Assembly: GCA_918807975.1 (NCBI GenBank)
Contig: OU964922.1
Coordinates: 6,523,501-6,587,500 of the forward strand
Reading direction: 5' to 3'
Length of the DNA stretch: 64,000 bases
Source of the DNA: Aplidium turbinatum
Taxonomy: Eukaryota; Chordata; Ascidiacea; Aplousobranchia; Polyclinidae
A program made the translations under genes and the position numbers. The notes beneath the pieces were generated by a model. That model was not told the DNA's origin, did no database searches, and saw only the letters and a program-made list of their open reading frames with translations. The first letter of the stretch is position 1. Each line of letters begins with the position of its first letter. Shown piece after piece: positions 57,511-64,000 of the stretch.

Positions 57511-59618
57511 GTAAGACAATTTGGAACAATCATTTTGTTCATATGCATTTGCAATTCTGCAAAAGGGTAAAGTCATAACACATTTGCTCAAAAATTCCAT
57601 TTAATGTAAAGTTTATTGTTATTTTGAAGTTATCATTTTAAGAGCACATTGCTCTTGAACAAATTTTTAGTTTAGGTGTTTTATGGTATTGTTGCCAAAT
57701 GGCGCAGAAAAAAATATTTTCTTCAGCAAAAATTTTTAAACAACATTCAGGTTAATGATGTTTCAGGTCCATTTATTTTGTATGGGCAAGAAACCTAAAA
57801 AACAAGCTATTAAAATGCAGAATTATGTCAAAAATAATAGATTTGCAGTGTTAGTCTAAACATGGAAAAACATTAACCCTTACAAGGTTGGGCTCCTGGA
57901 GTCTTGCTCAGCTTGGGGGGGAGCTGTCGATTCTTCTCATGCTTTAGGAGTGATATCTCTGTTATTTTTTTTAGGTACGGTTTCAAAATTTGGGATTCAC
58001 TTTGTAAAATTATTCACGCTAAGCATATCCAAAAATTAAAACTATGTGAATTTTAAAACTGCTCATATACGTTGAAATGTTGAAGTGACTTATGACTTTT
58101 GGATTATTTTGTGATTAAAGCAATTGTAGCGTGAGTTTACACATTATTTTTTGGTAGAGTAATGAAGAACATGCATTGCAATGTTGTGATTAAAATTTTT
58201 CTACATAATCTCAATTTGAATCTATGTTTTCCATGCAAAATAATAACTTTTCCCACGCTCAAACATAAGCTCGATCCTTGACTAAAAGAACAATGCTTCA
58301 TCAATTACATGCAGTAATGAGATTTCTGAACGCGCGTCACACCAATTTGGATTATGATCTTGTGACCTCGGTTCCAAGAACAGTAACTCCTACGCTTTAT
58401 TAACAAATGTAGACCAGCTGAAGAAGCAGGGTGGCGTTTATCAAATACTATTATGTAATCCACCAAACGAATGGAAGATCATGCAACAAAAAACGCGGTT
58501 GAAATGCAATGTATTGTAGTTGCAACAGCGTCTCTCAATGTAAGTTCAATGTGAACTCGGCTACATACAAGGCTAGTACTAGGAGTAAGATTACCCGACA
58601 AAGTCGATGATGCTCTATCGTAAACAGAAGTCAGAAAGAAATTCAAAATAAAACAGCTACGGTTCATTAAAACGTCACAACACTTTTGTTCAAAAGGAAA
58701 ATCTGTAATGCCTCCGGCAAAACTGGTCATTTTCTTGTGGATTCAATAAGCTCTCTAAGATTCAATACATAGGCCACACACTAAAATCCAAACAATATTT
58801 AGATTTATTCAAAGTAGTATTTATTATGAGTCAAATCATTGTGAACCTGGAGAAATACTTTACAAAGAATTAGCTGCCTAATGGGCGTTTATGCGATAAA
58901 AATGTCAGTTTGGCAGCAAAAGATTGATAAGTATTTTGATTTGGTTTTAGTAATATCGGAATGCAGCAATTGGCACAAGGCTCTAGCAGCAACGTTTTGC
59001 AACTTGATTCAATGTTAAAGCAACCTGTGTTCTGTCAGGTTATGTACACACAATTTCAGAAATAATTAGGAATATGCAATGAGGCACATTGAAGTTACAA
59101 GTGGCTGCACATTTACAGATCGATAATACGAGAAGTTGAATACAACGCTAATACAATCATTTCGACGTGGATTCAACATCGCAAGACGATGTAAACATGC
59201 GCGGGTTTGCAATTAGATTACTTCTCTTCTGTCCTTGTTTGTAAAAAGTCATAAAATCAGTCGTTGTGTCCGTGCTAAAATTCAGCTATGTTCAAACCGC
59301 ATTATATTGATATTTTCTAAATAGAAAATGGATTTATAAAATATGAATACAATACTGTTTCAGCATATAAAAATGCTGAATTTTACATCGAGTATTACGA
59401 ATAGTTTTATGACCCACTTTTTATACAAAAAAGGATAGATGATTTTGATATGCAATCTAATTGCAAAACCGTGCATGTTTACAAGTATTCAACGTCTTGA
59501 TATGTTGAATCAACGTAAAAATAGCTATCTGTCTAAAGAAAGGAAAAAAGGAAAATCTTTCATTGAGCGCCGCGTTTTATTTAGGCTGTGGTTGAAGCCA
59601 AAGTTTATAAAACCGCAA
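57511..59618. other. Intron or 3' flank without recognised exons
   Basis: TTAACCCTTACAAGGTTGGG at about 57872 looks like a piggyBac-type terminus, but its partner was not found. No membrane helix or kinase exon is visible. Confidence 0.5.
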
Positions 59619-61622
59619 TCATTCAAACAGTTTATTCTGCGCAAAAGCAAGCTTGACATACTCGTATGGAATGTGCAGGGCATAAAGGCTTTTCACAGCA
59701 CTGACATTGGCCACGGTTTTTTGGTAGTTTATTTTTTCTCTGGCTTTAGCACCTTCTCCCATAATAGCGTGTTTGCATACGTCGCATCTACGTCGTGTCA
59801 ACGATAGTTGGGGCAGGGTGGCCCTTCTGCCGCTTGGAGTTGATACAGGGGTTGTTGAAGGTTGTTTCCCTATTACTGCTTCAATCTTATGTATGGTGTG
59901 ATAGTTCAGGCCCTGGAGAGATCGTGACTTTATGAATGGCTTCACGAGTTCCATGGCCAGTTCCCAACTGAAGTCGAAGGATTTTCGCTTCCGTGGATCA
60001 GTCCCTTCATTTAGTGCTAAAACTGTAGATGCGTTGACGCGGCAAGTATCCAAAAAATAAGCAAACGCAGTAGTTGTCCACCGTGGGGACTTCGCTTTGC
60101 ACGTGAATGAACCCATCCTTTGGTCGATGATATCAGTGCCACCCTTTGTGAAGTCGTAAAGCTCATAGAAGCCTGGTTTCTTTTTGCAGTCATCCTTGGT
60201 AATCCCCAATAGAGGTTGCATGGTCGTCAACATCAACACATTCCGCATGCCAGAACTCTTCGTTTTTACTACATAAGAATGTAGGCTGAGATCAGCCTCA
60301 CTCGTCTGCCAATAAATTTCGTACGAAAATTCCTCCCTACCACTCACTTGCTTCACTTCCAGGGGTATTTCTCTACTTATAGCGTTGAGGCTTCCCATTG
60401 ACGTTATACCCCTGTCAAGCAACCACTGCGCGAGTGGTATGGAGGTGTACAAGCGGTCATACGAAATATTCCGACCTAGAAGGTCACCGTGTTGCTCCAG
60501 GCTCATCACCATTCCTTTTACCACTTCTTCTGTTTCACGAACGTAAAAATGAAATGGCTCTTCCTTCGGTTAACCTGAATAGACCGATGCCGTAAATGTG
60601 TATGGGAATCTGCTGGCGTTTACCGACTTGAACAGAAGGCCATATTTCGAAGGCTTGTTTGGATTATATTGCTTGAAGGCAATTTGTGTCCTCATGGGGT
60701 ATAGCGTTTCGTCCAACGACAAGTAGTCACCTGGAATGACATGTTTGCCGCAGTTTTCGTTAAACATTTCGAAAACAACTCGAAATGCGGCAAACCGGTC
60801 ATTCTTCCAACGTTGCGGCCTAGTATTTTGGTCGTCGAACGAAATGTTCGAAAATAAAAATTTAAAGCGATTCTTGCTCATTGTTGCACTAAACACGGGA
60901 TGCCCTTGCAGTTGATTGAACAATACATCCGTGGAATGACCAGCCTGTCCTAAAAGCCCCCGAAAATACCCCAATCCAATAAAGGCCAGCATCTCCTCGT
61001 TGTTGGTTGGGCCAAAATAGCAGTACCTGCTGTTATCTAAAATTCTCTCTGGCAATTGAGAAATGAGTGTGGCAATTTTTCTATTTGTTTCTTGAACAAT
61101 AATGTTCAAAATGTATAAAGAAGAAAATAGTTCCCATGCTTGCCGAGGAGTCTTGGCTTCTTTGGCTTCTCCTCTAACACCAGTCGGGCCAGATATAATG
61201 TTAGCTCGGCCCCTTCTCCCATTGTGCACCGGCCTCGCATTAGACCAAGTAGCCTAATGCTGACGTCGCCCTCTTGTCTGTTCTTTGGCTTTTCTACAAA
61301 AGTTGTATAAGACTTCAGTGTGTCGGGAAACTCAACATCATCGTAGTTATTCATGTCGAGAGAGGAATCTATACTGTTCACTGGTCTTTTGATGTTATAA
61401 TCCGTCGTGGTGGCGCAAACTCCGGTTGAACATCGCCATGGAAGGTAACTGGTCGTCAATCTCGATCGGAATTGCTGTTGCGAAAGTTGACGGAGAAGAA
61501 TCTGCTTCTTCATCTGAATCGGAGTGCCATAAATCCTCCAAATCATCCGCCTGGCTTTCGTCGTCAGAATCCAGTAAAACATGTTGCAGTATTTCTTCAG
61601 CACTGAATCCTTGCCTTGCCAT
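59619..61622 (-). mobile_element. piggyBac-like transposase pseudogene, copy 3 (most complete)
   Basis: The minus strand, from ATG at 61622, encodes an acidic N-terminus (MARQGFSAEEILQHVLLDSD); RANIISGPTGVRG and QAWELF; YLSLDETLYPMRTQ (first Asp); GRNISYDRLYTS (second Asp); and LYDFTKGGTDIIDQRMG (last Asp). All three acidic residues of the DDD site survive. About four breaks disable it. There are frame changes near 61420 and 61230. An in-frame TAA stands in YSG-stop-PKEEP at about 60571, where copy 1 has Lys (CGKPVEAP). A shift at an A-run near 59720 leaves the Cys-rich tail (QCQCCEKPLCPAH) in another frame. Same family as copy 1. Confidence 0.9.
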
Positions 61623-61649
61623 GTTTTATTTAAAAGTGAAAACGAAGTA

Positions 61650-64000
61650 ATATGTTTTTATAATGGCGTTAAAATACTAAAAAATACTAAAGAAAATGTA
61701 TAATGAAACAAATTGTTAGTTACATACAAACTAGTTAGAAAAAAACTGTTACACATAATTATAGAAGTCAAGAATAAACCAAAACTTTGCAATATAATAA
61801 ATTGTCAGACTAATGGTAGTAAAAACAGAGAGAGACTGTTCACCAGGCATTTATAATATAGGCATAAATGCCTGGTGAAATTGTCAGACTGTTGTCAAAA
61901 ATTGTGAAGTTTTGCAATCAGAGGGCACTTTACATATTTACTGATGATGAAACTATATGAATATTATGGTTATCTATGGTGATTCGGATTAGCTTTTTGA
62001 GCAATGCTTTCGCGTTTGTGATAAGTTACACGTAGAAGGGAAATCCAACAGGCGTTTGCACAATTTCGTCGTTTAGCGATGTAGATTCGACGAAAGCGGC
62101 ATAATAATTAGTAGGCCTATCTGGTATCAATATTGGCTGTTTCTGCAATGTTGCGTTATGACCATGAACGCCATGTGGCTTGAAAAACAACATTATAACG
62201 CTGCATGAAACCATGTACATGAAACTGATAATCTATCTAATAAAATTATCTCTGATGTAAATTCAACGATTGGGCAATAGTATGTCTCAACGAAATTACC
62301 AAATATTCCATCGTTTTGACGGCTGGAATGCATTGTAGAACCTAAACCGAAAAATATAGATTCGCTGTTCATCCATAATTTTTGATATTGTTTATATGTT
62401 TAGTGAAAATAAGCTGTCATTCTTGTTATTATATTAAAATGATAAGACCAGTTTGCGAAACGTCTATATTACCATGAATGCGGTTTCATCTATTTTGATT
62501 GTCTCTTGCTGTACTCAGGCAAGTTGTAGTTATCACAATCTAACTTTTCCCAACTATCAGCACTATATCTCGATGAGCATTTGTGTATTGTGTGAAAATT
62601 TCGATGGTGTGCAAAAATCAAATATTGTTTACAAAATAACTCCGTCTCTTAGAATATCCCCATATGTCACATGAACAAATACTTTCCTGACTTACAAATA
62701 GGCCTAACTAAGGCAACAAAGAAACATTCTACTAACGGACAGTTCAGTGATAAAAAAATCCAAAAGTTTGATATTTCTTGCAAATGCAAACAATATAAGT
62801 TTTTCATAATAAGATGAAGTTCAATAGCATTACAAGAATTCCATCACCATAACTCAAAAAGAACCTTTCCATTACTTGGGTTGACCCTTGCGATTACTCC
62901 GCATATGGGTTATGTTATGTACTACTATAGTTCACCGTACAGCCGATTGCCTAAAGCATGAAAAAAGTTGCATCTGTCTGCGGTTATAAGTTATATTTTT
63001 TTCTAAATTCAACTAAAACAGCTATTCGCATGATGAAACAGTTGGATAAGTGCCATAAATCATACTATGTAATAAGTTTGTTTCCCTATAAAAACGCCTG
63101 CCTGCAAAATGATACCATGTTCATAAAAATTACTAGATGTACATAACGCAATATACTTTATGATATTATATTTTCTGATTATACATTTCCAGTTTTTGTC
63201 ACAGACTACATAATGGAATGCTTACTCATTCACTTTCAATGTAACTGAAAGTAGTTGTTAGATAAAACCTATATATCACACACGCTATCAAGTAAAAGCG
63301 TTCTATTTTACATTGATTCGATTGGCTCAATATGAGATGGCTACTTCTAAACTACACTTATGAGGGCAGAGTCTGCAATTAGTTTTTGCAGGTGTTACCT
63401 ACTATAAATAATGCGATTAATTGAATACAATTCTCACACAACTCGGCCAAATCGTAAATATGTCTACATTGTCTAGACAATCAGCGCTGACATAATGCTG
63501 GATGATGCATTATTGTTTATTGAATAATTTAGTAAATATGCGTAACTTCATCTGTTTGTTTTTGTGAGACGAAACTGGGAAGAATGGAAATAGAAATAGA
63601 TAAAATAAAGGTATTTTTATTCAATGTAAACGCGTTGCCGCGTGTCATTATCTAACTAAAATATCTCTCGTTGCTGCGTCGATTCACCGTTCTCTGAAGT
63701 CACGTCCATTCGACAATAAACGATTTCTTTCATGCATTCTCAGTTCAGGTTGGCAGTTACCCGCTTTTCCGTCGATTCAACGTTGCAAGACGTCGCATAA
63801 GTTCATATCTTCAGTTTGGTAAACGGAGATAAGATTTCATTGTGACTTATATTTCACATGAGACAACTTGACAAGTAAATACACAAGTTTTCACAATTTA
63901 TGACGAGTTATAGCACATGGAAACAGTGGCGCGGGAACTATTTTTCTCTAGGGGGGGCCGAAGCTTCCGTAGTGTTGTCAGCTTCTGGGGGGCTTCGCCC
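61650..64000. other. Right flank without a recognised gene
   Basis: At 61838-61879 CACCAGGCATTTAT and ATAAATGCCTGGTG form a hairpin. The adjoining AAAAACAGAGAGAGACTGTT is also present, inverted, at 8011-8045 beside the Penelope foldback. At 63925-64000 CAGTGGCGCGGGAAC and a GGGGGGCTTCGCCC motif suggest a DNA transposon that continues past the edge. Nothing else was recognised. Confidence 0.5.

Noticed and set aside
59439-59807. 122-residue frame on +
   Set aside because: Its right half is the antisense shadow of the piggyBac Cys-rich end. No domain in the left half.
62453-62674. Possible membrane-helix exon (hydrophobic stretch)
   Set aside because: Cys-rich, with no basic stop-transfer segment and no convincing acceptor in phase 1.

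Overview
The window looks like nuclear DNA of an AT-rich, intron-rich, transposon-rich invertebrate. GIY-YIG Penelope-like, piggyBac, hAT, THAP/TTAA and Mag-like Ty3 elements, together with Tie-like receptor domains, suggest an invertebrate deuterostome. A tunicate is my best guess, but this is inference. No bacterial-type operons, rRNA, true tRNA genes or CRISPR arrays are visible.

Layout. 1-3.1 kb: the 3' part of a Ty3/gypsy element. 3.7-9.0 kb: the last three coding exons of a receptor tyrosine kinase (RTK) on +, with a 2-kb Penelope-like foldback in one intron. 9-23.6 kb: intergenic, holding a decayed piggyBac, a decayed repeat-encoded protein cut by a SINE, hAT relics, and a TIR element split by a hAT-type insertion. 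23.7-57.5 kb: 21 phase-consistent exons on + that I assembled by eye into one gene of about 1,100 codons. It encodes a signal peptide, fibronectin type II domain, nine EGF-like modules, an Ig domain, a C-type lectin domain, three FN3 domains and a Thr/Pro/Val-rich stalk. The exon chain is still open at 57.5 kb, so the transmembrane and cytoplasmic exons should lie beyond. 57.5-64 kb: intron or flank with a third piggyBac copy.

The main biological point is the second gene. EGF-Ig-FN3x3 is the order seen in the Tie family of angiopoietin-type RTKs. Here an FN2 module is added at the N-terminus, a C-type lectin domain sits between Ig and FN3, and the EGF array is enlarged. The eight 126-nt EGF exons run A-B-C-B-C-A-B-C. 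The inner B-C pair arose by a recent tandem duplication whose introns still align almost base for base. The kinase 3' end just upstream on the same strand makes a tandem RTK cluster plausible.

The introns are a dense record of mobile DNA. Several insertions have clear target-site duplications, so insertion order can be read. Elements of unrelated sequence also share a CTGANGA-hairpin-GAAA core resembling that of hammerhead ribozymes.
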